Shown here piece by piece: positions 51,021-63,976 of a stretch of 64,000 bases of DNA; positions within the stretch are counted from its first letter, which is position 1; every line of letters starts with the position of its first letter. This stretch comes from Vibrio sinus (GTDB lineage Bacteria > Pseudomonadota > Gammaproteobacteria > Enterobacterales > Vibrionaceae). The notes under the pieces are model-generated. The model did not search any database. It was not told the origin of the DNA and was given only the letters and a program-made list of their open reading frames with translations. The stretch covers positions 106,627 through 170,626 of the forward strand of contig NZ_JAMKMR010000011.1 in assembly GCF_023634645.1 (NCBI RefSeq), written 5' to 3'. Both the position numbers and the translations under genes were made by a program.

Positions 51021-52277
51021 ATGTCGTCAGTTGTTGTAGTTGGTGCAAATTGGGGTGATGAAGGGAAAGGCAGAATAGTTGACTATTTGGCGGACCAAGC
51101 ATCTGCTAGTATTCGTTTTCAAGGTGGCAATAACGCTGGTCACACAGTGATAAATGACTTCGGTCATTTCAAACTACATCAATTACCCAGTGGAATTTTT
51201 AATCCTAGCTGTAGTGCAGTTTTAGGTCCAGGTATGGTAATTAGCCCTGGAGCTCTATCGCAAGAGGTTTCACTGGTGAAAGAAGCGGGTGTTGAAGTGG
51301 ATCTGCGCATTTCTGATCGTGCAACGCTTTGTTTGCCTCTACATGCGCTAGAAGATACTCTCGAAGAGCAGCGACTTGGTGATCAAGCCTATGGTTCAAC
51401 CCGTCAGGGGATCGCTCCAGCATATGGTGACCGAGTGATGAAAAAGGGAATCCTTGTTGGTTGGTTAAAGCAACCAGAAGTACTGCTTAAACGCGTTCAA
51501 TTTATGTTGGACTGGAAATTGCCTCAACTTCGCGCACTGTATCCTGAGTTTGAATTCAATCAAACTGCGGAAGAGGTAACATCTTGGTTAATTGATGTAT
51601 CCAGGAGCTGGGTCGATTCTATCTGCAATGTATCTCAGCACTTGAAAACATTGCAAGCTCAGAAAAAAACGCTGCTGTTTGAAGCTCAGCTAGGCGCAGG
51701 TCGTGATCTTGTATACGGTGAATACCCTTGGACAACATCTTCTAACGTAGTTTCTATGTATGCTGGCATCGGTAGTGGGTTACCAGCGCTGCGTCCTGAT
51801 CGCATCGTCGCTGTAGCCAAAGCATTCAGTTCATCTGTAGGCACAGGAACACTAATATCCGCTATGGAAAAACAAGATACATTTCGTGAATTGTCTTGTG
51901 AATATGGTGCTACAACCGGACGACCGCGTGATGTTGGGTATTTCGACGCAGTAGCAACAAAAAGTGGCATTGAATTGCAAGCTGCGACTGAAATCGCACT
52001 CACTAAATTAGACTGCTTAACAGGCCTTGAAGATCTCAAAATATGTGTGGGTTATGAGGGTGACCATAACGAAAACCCGATTTGGCCTCAAACAGCCGCA
52101 CTGTCTCCTGTTTACGAAAAAATGGTGAGCTGGGACGAAGATATTACAGGGTGTAGAAAATTTGAAGATCTACCAGAAGCGACACAAAATTATATTAACC
52201 GTATTGAAGAGCTGATGGGAATACCTGTAAGCATGATTTCAGTAGGCCCTGAGCGCGAACAAATTATTATACGTTAA
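51021..52277 (+). CDS. purA: second, divergent PurA-type adenylosuccinate synthetase
   Basis: 418 residues of the PurA family. The GTP loop is WGDEGKGRIVD (11-21), with catalytic Asp and QGGNNAGHT keeping the His; guanine-binding TKLD and EYGATTGRPRDVGYFD are conserved. But usual IMP-site motifs are changed: GTTGRGIGPAYEDK reads GSTRQGIAPAYGDR, the Arg143 equivalent is Lys, the GAQG loop is AQLG, and GPFPTEL reads GTLISAM. Some vibrios and photobacteria are known to carry a second PurA; this resembles that paralog. It may make adenylosuccinate under special conditions or act on a different purine. AGGAAAGTGAG precedes the ATG. A housekeeping purA is not in the window. Confidence 0.85.
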   Translation: MSSVVVVGANWGDEGKGRIVDYLADQASASIRFQGGNNAGHTVINDFGHFKLHQLPSGIFNPSCSAVLGPGMVISPGALSQEVSLVKEAGVEVDLRISDRATLCLPLHALEDTLEEQRLGDQAYGSTRQGIAPAYGDRVMKKGILVGWLKQPEVLLKRVQFMLDWKLPQLRALYPEFEFNQTAEEVTSWLIDVSRSWVDSICNVSQHLKTLQAQKKTLLFEAQLGAGRDLVYGEYPWTTSSNVVSMYAGIGSGLPALRPDRIVAVAKAFSSSVGTGTLISAMEKQDTFRELSCEYGATTGRPRDVGYFDAVATKSGIELQAATEIALTKLDCLTGLEDLKICVGYEGDHNENPIWPQTAALSPVYEKMVSWDEDITGCRKFEDLPEATQNYINRIEELMGIPVSMISVGPEREQIIIR

Positions 52278-52325
52278 TGTAAAGTTAGGCACTTTCTTCT
52301 CATAGTCACTGCGACTTATAAGCAT

Positions 52326-52350
52326 CATGTCTCTTATCCATAGAGACATG
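52326..52350. terminator. hairpin between convergent purA2 and ATP-grasp genes
   Basis: CATGTCTCT / AGAGACATG, nine perfect pairs with a 7-base loop. No T-run on either strand, so termination is only suggested. Confidence 0.4.
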
Positions 52351-52470
52351 CGCTAAAGGTCAAAAGGTCGGTAAGTTGATGACGATAGTAGATACGCTCA
52401 GAAGTTTCATGGTCCATCCCTGATTGGTATACTTGCATGATAGTCAGGATATTTTTAAGAGCGGCCTAAC

Positions 52471-53445
52471 TTAATCCTGAATTATGGTTTGAGTACCAAA
52501 CTGTTTAGCGGCGTACTTAACCCGCTCGGCAGGTTTTGGGTACTCAAGGGATACACCAAGTGACTCTATGTGATTGAGTCTTGGTAATAACCCAGCGCCG
52601 TTGGCAATTTGAATGGCAAGGCCGGGCCGGGCATTGAGCTCTAGTACCATAGGGCCTTCTTCTTTATCCAGAACCATATCTGTACCCATGTAACCTAGGC
52701 CAGTCATTTCCCAAGCCCCGGCTGCTAAGGTTAGCAACTTCTCCCAGTGGGGGACGGTTAAGGTTAATAAATCCTTCTCGGTGTCAGGGTGCTTGGCGAT
52801 GGGCCGATCGTATTGCACCGCGCGAATGGCTTTTCCTGTAGCGATGTCCAAACCAACGCCTACCGCACCTTGGTGTAAGTTTGCTTTGCCATCAGAGGCG
52901 GCGGTGGAGCAACGCATCATTGCCATGACGGGATAACCTTTAAACACAATAATGCGAATATCCGGAACACCTTCAAAGCTGAACCCTTCAAAACAGTCAT
53001 CAAACTTGATCAAATTTTCGACGACCGCTACATCGTTTTTGCCACCCAGTGAGAATAGCCCAGCCAGTGCGTTGGATAAGTGGCGTTCTACATCCTCTTT
53101 GCCAATCACTTCACCAGATGGTTTAGTGTATTGCCCATCTTTATGAGACAGGATAACCAGAATCCCTTTCCCGCCACTGCCGTGTGCGGGCTTGATAACA
53201 AAACCGGGCCAGTCTTTGATCATCTTGTGGATGCCTTTGACTTCCGCTTGGCGTCTGATTACCCCAATCAGTTTTGGCACGGTACAACCAGCTTGCTCGG
53301 CCAGAAGTTTGGTTTTTAATTTGTCATCAACCATCGGAAACTTGGAACGATCATTATATTGGCCAATATAGTGGTTATTCCTTTGGTTCATGCCAAGAAT
53401 GCCTTTATGGCGTAGTTTGCTAGGCGAGGTAAGACGTGAAAACAT
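52471..53445 (-). CDS. RimK-like ATP-grasp ligase
   Basis: 324 residues of the alpha-L-glutamate-ligase-like ATP-grasp family. ATP-grasp elements: FVIKPAHGSGGKGILVI (about 81-97), DIRIIVFKGYPVMAMMR and the metal-binding VLELNARPGLAIQIANGAGL (about 270-289). It likely joins an amino acid (Glu-like) to a peptide, protein or metabolite with ATP. GGAGGATT lies before the ATG, inside the end of the preceding gene (2-base gap), so it is coupled to the 7TM transglutaminase-like protein. The three-gene set with the retropepsin-like lipoprotein recurs in proteobacteria; its substrate is not settled as far as I know. Confidence 0.87.
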   Translation of the reverse strand: MFSRLTSPSKLRHKGILGMNQRNNHYIGQYNDRSKFPMVDDKLKTKLLAEQAGCTVPKLIGVIRRQAEVKGIHKMIKDWPGFVIKPAHGSGGKGILVILSHKDGQYTKPSGEVIGKEDVERHLSNALAGLFSLGGKNDVAVVENLIKFDDCFEGFSFEGVPDIRIIVFKGYPVMAMMRCSTAASDGKANLHQGAVGVGLDIATGKAIRAVQYDRPIAKHPDTEKDLLTLTVPHWEKLLTLAAGAWEMTGLGYMGTDMVLDKEEGPMVLELNARPGLAIQIANGAGLLPRLNHIESLGVSLEYPKPAERVKYAAKQFGTQTIIQD

Positions 53446-53447
53446 AA

Positions 53448-54956
53448 TTAATCCTCCACCAAAGGCTTAAAGCGACGTAGCTCAGTCAAGCGATAGCCGG
53501 TATAAGTACCAAGCATTAAGATGCAGGCCAGAACGATAAGCTGAATACCAATGAAGTTGAAGGTGAGGTGTTGGATGTATGAGTTAGTCATACCTAAATA
53601 AACAATAACGGCGGTAAAGAGTGAGCCACCACCTTGAATAAGGACTTCTTTCGCGCCTTCTTCTTCCCACAGTATGGACATACGTTCTACCGTCCATGAA
53701 AGAATGATCATTGGGAAGAAGGTAATGGTTAGCCCTTCTGTTAGGCCAAGCTTAAAGGCGAGCACCGTAAAGAGAGCGATGATCATAATGACGGCAATTA
53801 TCACCGCGGATATTCGCGCCACCAGAAGGAGGTTGAGCTTCGATAGATAGCTACGAATGATCAAGCCCGTACCCACGATGAGCAAGAAACCGATAATACC
53901 AGTCAGCAACTGAGTCTGAACAAATGCGACCGCAATCAGTACAGGCATAAAGGTGCCTGATGTCTTTAGGCCCACAATGACGCGCAAAAATACCACAATC
54001 AATGCGCCGATGGGGATCAGCATTATGGTTTTAAACATCGCTTGTTCTTCCAACGGCAAACTGTGAATGGACAAGTTCAGTAAACCATCCGCCTCCACTT
54101 TGTCTTTGGTCGCGGCTTGCGCTGACACTTTTTGTTCGATCATCGAAAAGTGAACTTGGCTGTTTTGCCCGCCAATAACGTCGAGTAAAGACACATTAGA
54201 CTCGTCCCAGACAAGGATATTTGGCTGAATATCTTGGTTGACGCTTTCTGGATTGAAAAGTACCCATTCACTGCCATTCCAGACTTCATTCATTTGCTGA
54301 AGCTGTTGCCTTCTCCGACCATCTTCAAGTTGAATAACACCTACCACTTTGTTGGGTATTTGTGCATAAGACAATAGTTTATGAATCACTTCATCTTTAC
54401 TATTCATATCATTGAGTAATAGGGATGAATTTTGGCTGTCTTTATCGTTAATTGATCTGATAAGCTCACGCGTAAATGTCACATCATCCGCTGACAGGCG
54501 ATTGGCTTTTTTTATCAGTGCTATCGCTGCTGCTTCAGATGGGCCATCGAACGTCGGCTTTTTGATTTCCCCCGAAGGTGGATCAGCTTTAAATTTAGAG
54601 TGTGGGTCCACTAGAAACTGGGTTTTGTAATAAATGGTTTGTGGTCCCTTGGCATCACGGATTGTCCATTCAGCGCGATCGCCAGATTCGGACTTAATAT
54701 AAGACACTCCGTACCCTGGAGAGGACGACGAGCGACTGATTCGAGTGAAGCTATGCTGGGTGTCAGGAATGGCTAATGATACTTTGACTGGGTGATCTAA
54801 AGCGGTAAATTCAATGCGCGCTTCGACATCCCATACTTGTCGGGTATCCCCAGGTAGATAAGGAACGCCGTATTGCTGATGGCGAAAGACACTCAATAGA
54901 ATGCCAACAGCGATCAGCATTAACACTGATAAGTAGAAGGGAATTCGTGATGTCAT
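53448..54956 (-). CDS. inactive-transglutaminase-like protein fused to seven membrane helices
   Basis: 502 residues. An N-terminal membrane anchor (about 7-24) is followed by a periplasmic region (about 25-300) with a transglutaminase-like fold: SADDVTFTRELIRSI and the segment around IHKLLSYAQIPNKVVGV lacks the catalytic Cys, so it is probably inactive. The C-terminal half (about 305-490) has about seven hydrophobic helices. AAGGACAC precedes the ATG. It is the middle gene of the triad; the architecture suggests a periplasmic binding module that passes a substrate or signal to the cytoplasmic ATP-grasp enzyme (inference). Confidence 0.85.
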   Translation of the reverse strand: MTSRIPFYLSVLMLIAVGILLSVFRHQQYGVPYLPGDTRQVWDVEARIEFTALDHPVKVSLAIPDTQHSFTRISRSSSSPGYGVSYIKSESGDRAEWTIRDAKGPQTIYYKTQFLVDPHSKFKADPPSGEIKKPTFDGPSEAAAIALIKKANRLSADDVTFTRELIRSINDKDSQNSSLLLNDMNSKDEVIHKLLSYAQIPNKVVGVIQLEDGRRRQQLQQMNEVWNGSEWVLFNPESVNQDIQPNILVWDESNVSLLDVIGGQNSQVHFSMIEQKVSAQAATKDKVEADGLLNLSIHSLPLEEQAMFKTIMLIPIGALIVVFLRVIVGLKTSGTFMPVLIAVAFVQTQLLTGIIGFLLIVGTGLIIRSYLSKLNLLLVARISAVIIAVIMIIALFTVLAFKLGLTEGLTITFFPMIILSWTVERMSILWEEEGAKEVLIQGGGSLFTAVIVYLGMTNSYIQHLTFNFIGIQLIVLACILMLGTYTGYRLTELRRFKPLVED

Positions 54957-54980
54957 AAGTGTCCTTACTTTTTTATTTGG

Positions 54981-55733
54981 CTACTTTTTTTCCGTTTGAA
55001 GAAATTGTCTGCTGACGTCGACGACAGCGATATCTCGAATGAATTCTCGACCGAGTAACACAGGATATTTCATCTGCGTTCTATCGGCGAGGTTAAATTG
55101 CACTTTTTCATGGATAGGGCCCACTTTGATCCACAGTTCAATCACCGCTCTTCTTTGTGCTTTGCTGACGGTCGCTTGTCTTACCTTAACATGTTTTAAC
55201 ACGGGTGCTTCAATCCAGTTTTTCTCATCAATAGGCGATTTTCCATCAAATAGATGAAAGCGAACCCACTGTTGGCTATTTCTTTCAAACTCTTGAATAT
55301 CAACCGCATTAAGCGATGAAGTGGCCGCACCTGTGTCGATACGGGCGGTGACGTTTTTATCGATTGAGTCTATATGCACTTGCTCAAGTTCACCTAAAGT
55401 GAGCTTTTTAGTTGGCGCCTCGTTGTTTTCCGACTTGACGGCAGCGATGGGTTGCTCAGTGCTTGGCTGAGCCGTCGAAGCACTGCGTCGTTTCTCTTCT
55501 TTCTTTTGGTATGCTTTAAAGTCGCTGGTCAGTGTTTTGACTTCAGTTTGCAAAACCGAAATCTGGTTTGCTTGTTTTCTCATTTGAAGATTGAGCGCAC
55601 TGATTTTATTGTTGACGTTGTTTTCTGAGGCCTTGATAGCTTGTAGGTTTTCTTGATGGTACTGCTCGCCATTCATGACAGTGCACCCAGATAATAAGCT
55701 GACGATAATGACTGGGGCTAAACTTTTGTACAT
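54981..55733 (-). CDS. retropepsin-like (RimK-associated) lipoprotein protease
   Basis: 250 residues. Lipobox LSGC with the acylated Cys17, followed by Thr, so outer-membrane sorting is likely. A coiled coil runs about 25-85, then a low-complexity linker, then a C-terminal retropepsin-like domain (about 110-245) with the Asp-Thr-Gly active site ARIDTGAATSSL (Asp133). The family is labelled ATP-dependent zinc protease in databases, but the DTG motif points to an aspartic-protease fold. First gene of the triad; AAGG precedes the ATG. Confidence 0.87.
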   Translation of the reverse strand: MYKSLAPVIIVSLLSGCTVMNGEQYHQENLQAIKASENNVNNKISALNLQMRKQANQISVLQTEVKTLTSDFKAYQKKEEKRRSASTAQPSTEQPIAAVKSENNEAPTKKLTLGELEQVHIDSIDKNVTARIDTGAATSSLNAVDIQEFERNSQQWVRFHLFDGKSPIDEKNWIEAPVLKHVKVRQATVSKAQRRAVIELWIKVGPIHEKVQFNLADRTQMKYPVLLGREFIRDIAVVDVSRQFLQTEKK

Positions 55734-55784
55734 TGAAAACCTTATGCTCAGATATAAAACGATGTGTGGCTGAGTTTAGCGTAG

Positions 55785-55829
55785 AAAAAAGGAGGCGTGA
55801 AGCCTCCTAAAAGTGCCCTGTGACAGGGC
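55785..55829 (-). terminator. cmoB terminator, double hairpin
   Basis: On the minus strand GCCCTG / CAGGGC (55829-55815) comes first, then AGGAGGC / GCCTCCT (55808-55790) followed by a T-run. The second is a strong rho-independent terminator. Confidence 0.85.
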
Positions 55830-55863
55830 TTGGTCAAATATGACTAAACTTTAAAAAAACTGA

Positions 55864-56844
55864 TTAAGGTTTATTCGCAATTAAGATTGCTCGACGTGGC
55901 GCAGGATGACCTTCGGTGGTTTTGGAAGGATCGTCTTGGTCCAAGTAATCGGGCAGTGAGTTGTGGGTCATCCAATTTGTGGTTCTTTGCTCACCCGTTG
56001 TCGTGACATTTTCATCAACGATTCTGACGTTCTCAAATCCAGTTTTTTCTAACCAGACCTTAAGTGCCTTGGCTGATGGGAAAAAGTACACATTCCTCAT
56101 CTGTGCATATCTATCAGTCGGGACTAACACGGCATTTTCATCCCCTTCAATCACAAGGGTTTCTAGTACGAGTTCACCCCCAGACACCAGCTGGTCTTTA
56201 AGTTGTACCAGGTGATCAAGCGGGGAGCGCCTATGGTAGAGTACGCCCATGCTAAAGACGGTATCAAACGCGTTTAACTGAGGCAGTTGCTCAATGCCTA
56301 ACGGTAGTAAATGTGCACGTTGATCGTCGCCCATCAACTTTCTGATGGCTTCGAACTGAATCAAAAATAAGTGTGAAGGGTCAATACCAACACACAGGCG
56401 AGCTTGCTCGCCAAGCATTCTCCACATGTGATAGCCATTACCACAGCCAACATCTAACACAGAGCGGTTTTTGAGTGGGGTAATATGTGGTAGCAAGCGA
56501 TCCCATTTCCAGTCGCTTCTCCACTCGGTATCGATATCAATGCCGTGAACCTGATAAGGTCCTTTGCGCCATGGGTGAAATGTTTTTAACAAGTTTTCAA
56601 GCTTTTTGATTTCACCCAGGTTCATGGGTTCATTATTGGCATCATTTGCAATGGTGACAGAGCTTTTAATATCGACCATACCGGGTTTACCAGCAGGGAT
56701 TTTGTTGAGTGCTTTTAGCCATCGGCTAAAGTCACCATGCTCGGCATTGGCCCAGTCAGTCAATTGCTGGGGCAGAACATTAAGCCAAGGTTGTAGGCGA
56801 GTATCTTGCGCAATAAGTTGGTAGAAGTTGGCGAAATCAAACAT
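55864..56844 (-). CDS. cmoB: tRNA U34 carboxymethyltransferase CmoB
   Basis: CmoB transfers the carboxymethyl group of carboxy-SAM (made by CmoA) to 5-hydroxyuridine at tRNA position 34, giving cmo5U. The 326 residues have an N-terminal helical domain ([41 protein letters not shown]) and a methyltransferase domain with [15 protein letters not shown] (about 125-139). It lies 35 bases downstream of cmoA on the same strand and ends at a double hairpin. Confidence 0.95.
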   Translation of the reverse strand: MFDFANFYQLIAQDTRLQPWLNVLPQQLTDWANAEHGDFSRWLKALNKIPAGKPGMVDIKSSVTIANDANNEPMNLGEIKKLENLLKTFHPWRKGPYQVHGIDIDTEWRSDWKWDRLLPHITPLKNRSVLDVGCGNGYHMWRMLGEQARLCVGIDPSHLFLIQFEAIRKLMGDDQRAHLLPLGIEQLPQLNAFDTVFSMGVLYHRRSPLDHLVQLKDQLVSGGELVLETLVIEGDENAVLVPTDRYAQMRNVYFFPSAKALKVWLEKTGFENVRIVDENVTTTGEQRTTNWMTHNSLPDYLDQDDPSKTTEGHPAPRRAILIANKP

Positions 56845-56879
56845 GGTTATACTATCGAATTATTGAGTTTCTAAAGAGA

Positions 56880-57680
<801 letters not shown>

Positions 57681-57744
57681 TCACATTGTCATCTTTCATC
57701 GTCAAATAACTCAGCCTTATTTCTTCCCAGTTCAGCTTGAGTGG

Positions 57745-58611
57745 CTAAAACATGCTGATTTGTCCGTCATTCGCACGTGCTGGAAAGGCGGGAAGGGCAG
57801 GAAGAGCTGCGAGATTTTGTAGTTGCCCATACAGCTTTTGCGCTAATTCAGGCGCTTGGACATTGTCAGGTGTATGAATCATCACATAGGGCTGTTTGCC
57901 CTGCGATATCCAATCTGGCAGTTTGTTAAGCCAAGGTTGGAAAAAGGCGATGTTTTGCTCAATATCCGGGTGACCAATAAAGCGAATCATCGGGTGGGTA
58001 GCCGTTGAGATGGCGTGTACTGGCACTTTAGGCTTTTTCTGCTGAGCATCAATCACCGCCGGGCTTGAAGGCGTTGCAGCAAAGACAGGACGGCTGTCCA
58101 TAATGATACGATTGATGTGCTTTTCCACAAGCCACTGGTTAAGCGCTTTCTCTTCATCTCCTTTATTGAAGAAAACTAAGTTCCTCACTTCGACACCCAG
58201 GCCAAAATCAGCGGGGAAATGAGTGCAGAAACGTTTTAGCCGTTCCAAGTGTTCAAAAGAAAATGCTGCGGGTAATTGAATGGTCCATTGACCGATGCGA
58301 TCGTGCAACGGCTCCATGACGGTCAGGAATTGTTTTAGCTCAGCTTGGGAATGGCTAAGTAACTGTTGGTGAGTAATGGCTTTGGGCAATTTAAAGGTAA
58401 AGCGGAAATCATCATGTGTGGCGTCCCGCCAGTTATTGACGGTGGAAGGTGATGGGGTAGCGTAAAACGTGGTGTTGCCCTCGACACAATGGAACACTTG
58501 AGCGTATTTTTCTAGCCGTTGCGCGCTGGATGTGCCTTTCCCATAAAACGATTGTTGCCAGTTGGAATGAGACCACATGGTGAGGCCAAGGCGAAGTGGA
58601 AGTTCGGGCAT
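57745..58611 (-). CDS. DUF72 (YecE-like) protein
   Basis: 288 residues of DUF72, a TIM-barrel family distantly like endonuclease IV (LRLGLTMWSHSNWQQSFYGKG; VEGNTTFYATPSPSTVNNWRD; QLPAAFSF). It is the neighbour of aspS in E. coli too (yecE). The last residues, GQISMF, resemble a sliding-clamp-binding tail. Function unknown. It is divergent from aspS. Confidence 0.88.
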   Translation of the reverse strand: MPELPLRLGLTMWSHSNWQQSFYGKGTSSAQRLEKYAQVFHCVEGNTTFYATPSPSTVNNWRDATHDDFRFTFKLPKAITHQQLLSHSQAELKQFLTVMEPLHDRIGQWTIQLPAAFSFEHLERLKRFCTHFPADFGLGVEVRNLVFFNKGDEEKALNQWLVEKHINRIIMDSRPVFAATPSSPAVIDAQQKKPKVPVHAISTATHPMIRFIGHPDIEQNIAFFQPWLNKLPDWISQGKQPYVMIHTPDNVQAPELAQKLYGQLQNLAALPALPAFPARANDGQISMF

Positions 58612-58681
58612 AGTGTTTTCGTTATGACTTTCGCAAGGAGCGTTATTCTACGGGAATTCGCATCTTTTATCTATTTAGGTA

Positions 58682-58857
58682 TATAATCGGCGCAAATTTT
58701 TGCCGATTCATTGAATCACAAAATTAAACCAAAAAACATGCTCGCTGAAGGTCGATTTTGTTTGACTTTCAGCGTATAAATGGAGGTTTGGTTTGCCACT
58801 CACGTATTTTAGGCAAATACAAACAGTTTAACTTTATTAGAGGTTGGGAATTTCATT
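58682..58857 (+). promoter_or_regulatory. aspS promoter and structured leader
   Basis: A -10 TATAAT (58682-58687) is followed by three hairpins: AATCGGC / GCCGATT (58685-58708), CGCTGAAGGTC / GACTTTCAGCG (58743-58774, eleven pairs, one G-T) and GTTTGCC / GGCAAAT (58791-58818). The ribosome site GAGG and ATG come after the third. Whether the leader regulates aspS is unknown. Confidence 0.55.
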
Positions 58858-60636
58858 ATGCGCACCCATTATTGCGGTCACCTGAACAAGTCCCTTGCAG
58901 GACAAGAAGTAGAATTATGCGGCTGGGTAAACCGTCGCCGTGATTTAGGCGGTCTAATCTTTATCGATATGCGAGATCGTGAAGGCATCGTTCAGGTTGT
59001 TGTTGATCCAGATATGGCAGATGCGTATGAGGTGGCTAACCAACTCCGTAATGAGTTTTGCATCAAGCTCACTGGTGAAGTTCGCGTTCGTCCAGATAGC
59101 CAAGTGAATAAAGACATGGCAACCGGTGAAGTTGAAATCCTTGCTAAATCGCTCGACATTATTAACCGTGCAGACGTATTACCACTGGATTTTAACCAAA
59201 ATAATACCGAAGAGCAGCGTTTAAAATTCCGTTATCTAGATCTTCGTCGTCCTGAAATGAGTGATCGCATCAAGCTCCGCGCCAAAGCATCAAGCTTTGT
59301 ACGTCGTTTCTTGGATGACAATGGCTTCTTAGACATAGAAACGCCAGTTCTGACCAAAGCAACACCGGAAGGCGCTCGTGACTACCTCGTGCCGAGTCGT
59401 GTTCACAAAGGCAGCTTCTACGCACTTCCACAGTCTCCTCAATTGTTCAAACAATTGTTGATGATGTCTGGCTTTGATCGTTACTACCAAATTGTTAAAT
59501 GTTTCCGTGACGAAGATTTACGCGCTGACAGACAACCAGAATTTACCCAAATCGATATCGAAACGTCGTTTATGTCGGCTGATGAAGTACGTGCAACGAC
59601 GGAGAAAATGGTTCGTGATATGTGGCAAGAGCTGCTTGACGTTAACCTAGGTGAATTCCCAGTCATGCCATTTAGCGAAGCCATTCGTCGCTTTGGCTCA
59701 GACAAGCCAGACCTACGTAACCCGCTTGAGTTAGTGGACGTCGCTGATCTTGTTAAAGATGTGGAATTCAAAGTGTTCTCGGCACCGGCAAACGACGAAA
59801 AAGGCCGTGTTGCTGTTCTTCGCGTACCAGGTGGAGCGAAGCTGACTCGTAAGCAAATTGATGGCTATACGGACTATGTAGGCATCTATGGTGCTAAAGG
59901 TTTGGCGTGGATGAAAGTGAATGATCGCGCCGCAGGTGCAGAAGGCGTTCAATCACCAGTTGCTAAATTCCTAAATGAAGATGTGATTAATGGCATTTTA
60001 GATCGCACACAGGCTGAATCGGGTGATATTATTCTATTTGGCGCTGATAAAGCGAGCGTGGTTGCAGAAGCCATGGGCGCACTAAGGCTTAAGCTAGGTA
60101 AAGACTTAGAGTTAACCGACGAGTCGGCTTGGGCACCACTTTGGGTGGTTGATTTCCCAATGTTCGAAGAAGATGATGAAGGCAATTTGCATGCGATGCA
60201 CCATCCATTTACTTCACCGCTTAATGTGACAGCGCAGGAATTAAAAGCGAATCCAGCAGCGGCAAGCTCTAATGCCTATGACATGGTGATTAACGGCTAT
60301 GAAGTCGGTGGTGGATCCGTTCGTATCCACAATGCTGAAATGCAAGCTGCCGTGTTTGATATCCTAGGTATTGAAGCAGAAGAGCAACAGCTTAAGTTTG
60401 GCTTCTTACTTGATGCGTTAAAGTTTGGTACGCCACCACACGCCGGGCTAGCATTTGGATTGGACCGTTTGGTTATGTTGCTATGTGGTACGGAAAACAT
60501 TCGTGATGTTATTGCTTTCCCTAAAACAACGGCGGCGGCATGTCTATTGACAGACGCACCAAGTGTGGCAAATCCTGCAGCTCTTGATGAGCTGGCTATT
60601 GCGGTCACTGCAGCAAAAGACAAAAACGCGCAATAA
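58858..60636 (+). CDS. aspS: aspartyl-tRNA synthetase
   Basis: Class IIb aminoacyl-tRNA synthetase, 592 residues, the bacterial long form. N-terminal OB fold ([40 protein letters not shown]) binds the anticodon. Motif 2 is [19 protein letters not shown]; the GAD insertion lies in the middle; motif 3 is [12 protein letters not shown]. It charges tRNA-Asp. Its usual gammaproteobacterial downstream partners yebC-ruvC are at 13.4 kb instead, and rluE follows here. Confidence 0.97.
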   Translation: MRTHYCGHLNKSLAGQEVELCGWVNRRRDLGGLIFIDMRDREGIVQVVVDPDMADAYEVANQLRNEFCIKLTGEVRVRPDSQVNKDMATGEVEILAKSLDIINRADVLPLDFNQNNTEEQRLKFRYLDLRRPEMSDRIKLRAKASSFVRRFLDDNGFLDIETPVLTKATPEGARDYLVPSRVHKGSFYALPQSPQLFKQLLMMSGFDRYYQIVKCFRDEDLRADRQPEFTQIDIETSFMSADEVRATTEKMVRDMWQELLDVNLGEFPVMPFSEAIRRFGSDKPDLRNPLELVDVADLVKDVEFKVFSAPANDEKGRVAVLRVPGGAKLTRKQIDGYTDYVGIYGAKGLAWMKVNDRAAGAEGVQSPVAKFLNEDVINGILDRTQAESGDIILFGADKASVVAEAMGALRLKLGKDLELTDESAWAPLWVVDFPMFEEDDEGNLHAMHHPFTSPLNVTAQELKANPAAASSNAYDMVINGYEVGGGSVRIHNAEMQAAVFDILGIEAEEQQLKFGFLLDALKFGTPPHAGLAFGLDRLVMLLCGTENIRDVIAFPKTTAAACLLTDAPSVANPAALDELAIAVTAAKDKNAQ

Positions 60637-60660
60637 AAGTCAATACACCCTAGTCATTCA

Positions 60661-60689
60661 AGCCACTCTCATTTGGGAGTGGCTTTTTA
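60661..60689 (+). terminator. aspS terminator
   Basis: Stem AGCCACTC / GAGTGGCT with an 8-base loop, then five Ts. Confidence 0.88.
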
Positions 60690-60717
60690 GTTGTCAGTCG
60701 TTAATGGTTAGCGATAC

Positions 60718-61410
60718 TTAAAGTTTGATTTCTTTCCACTCACCAGGCTGTAACCCTTGTAGTTTTATCTCGCCTACGGAATAGCGCACTAATCGAAGGG
60801 TTGGAAAGCCAATGTTGGCCGTCATTCTTCTCACTTGTCGGTTGCGCCCCTCAGTAATGGTAATTGACAACCAAGAGGTTGGTATATTGGCGCGAAACCT
60901 TACCGGTGGGTGGCGATCCCATAGTTCAGGCTCTGACATCTGAGTCACTTTGGCGGGCAGAGTCATGCCATCTTTAAGCTCAACCCCTTGGCGCAGCTTG
61001 TCCAAATCTTGTTCAGTTGGAGCACCTTCTACTTGAACCCAGTAGGTTTTGGGTGACTTCGAAGAAGGTTGAGTTAATCTGGCTTGCAGTTTGCCATCAT
61101 TGGTTAAAACCAGTAAGCCTTCGCTGTCGCGGTCTAGTCGGCCAGCAGCATAAACATCTTTCACTGAAATAAAATCTGCCAGTGTTTTTCTTCCCTGCCC
61201 ATCGGTAAACTGACTGAGCGTATCAAAGGGCTTATTAAAAATGAGCACTTTTCTTGTAGCATCGTTAACTGGCTTAGGTTTTTTGTTTCGTTTCAGGTTG
61301 CTTTTCGCTCCGACGTGATTAATCTTACTGTTTCGACTTTTGCTGTTTGAATTGTGGTGATATTTTGAACGTTCTGATTGGCTAGAACTTCGACTAGAGC
61401 GTGATGACAT
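60718..61410 (-). CDS. rluE: 23S rRNA pseudouridine synthase RluE
   Basis: RsuA-family pseudouridine synthase. RluE of E. coli makes pseudouridine 2457 in 23S rRNA. The catalytic Asp93 is in [19 protein letters not shown], and [11 protein letters not shown] is the second family motif. The first 50 residues are a Ser, Arg, Lys and Asn rich tail of low complexity, longer than in E. coli. It is divergent from icd, the same pair as in E. coli and V. cholerae. Confidence 0.92.
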   Translation of the reverse strand: MSSRSSRSSSQSERSKYHHNSNSKSRNSKINHVGAKSNLKRNKKPKPVNDATRKVLIFNKPFDTLSQFTDGQGRKTLADFISVKDVYAAGRLDRDSEGLLVLTNDGKLQARLTQPSSKSPKTYWVQVEGAPTEQDLDKLRQGVELKDGMTLPAKVTQMSEPELWDRHPPVRFRANIPTSWLSITITEGRNRQVRRMTANIGFPTLRLVRYSVGEIKLQGLQPGEWKEIKL

Positions 61411-63950
<2,540 letters not shown>

Positions 63951-63976
63951 TTTTGAGAGACTGAAGCAAATAATTC

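Noticed and set aside
51021..52277. Phage-type PurZ (2-aminoadenine pathway)
   Set aside because: PurZ has Ser in place of the catalytic Asp of the GDEGKG loop; the Asp is kept here, and the length is that of PurA. No phage genes are nearby.
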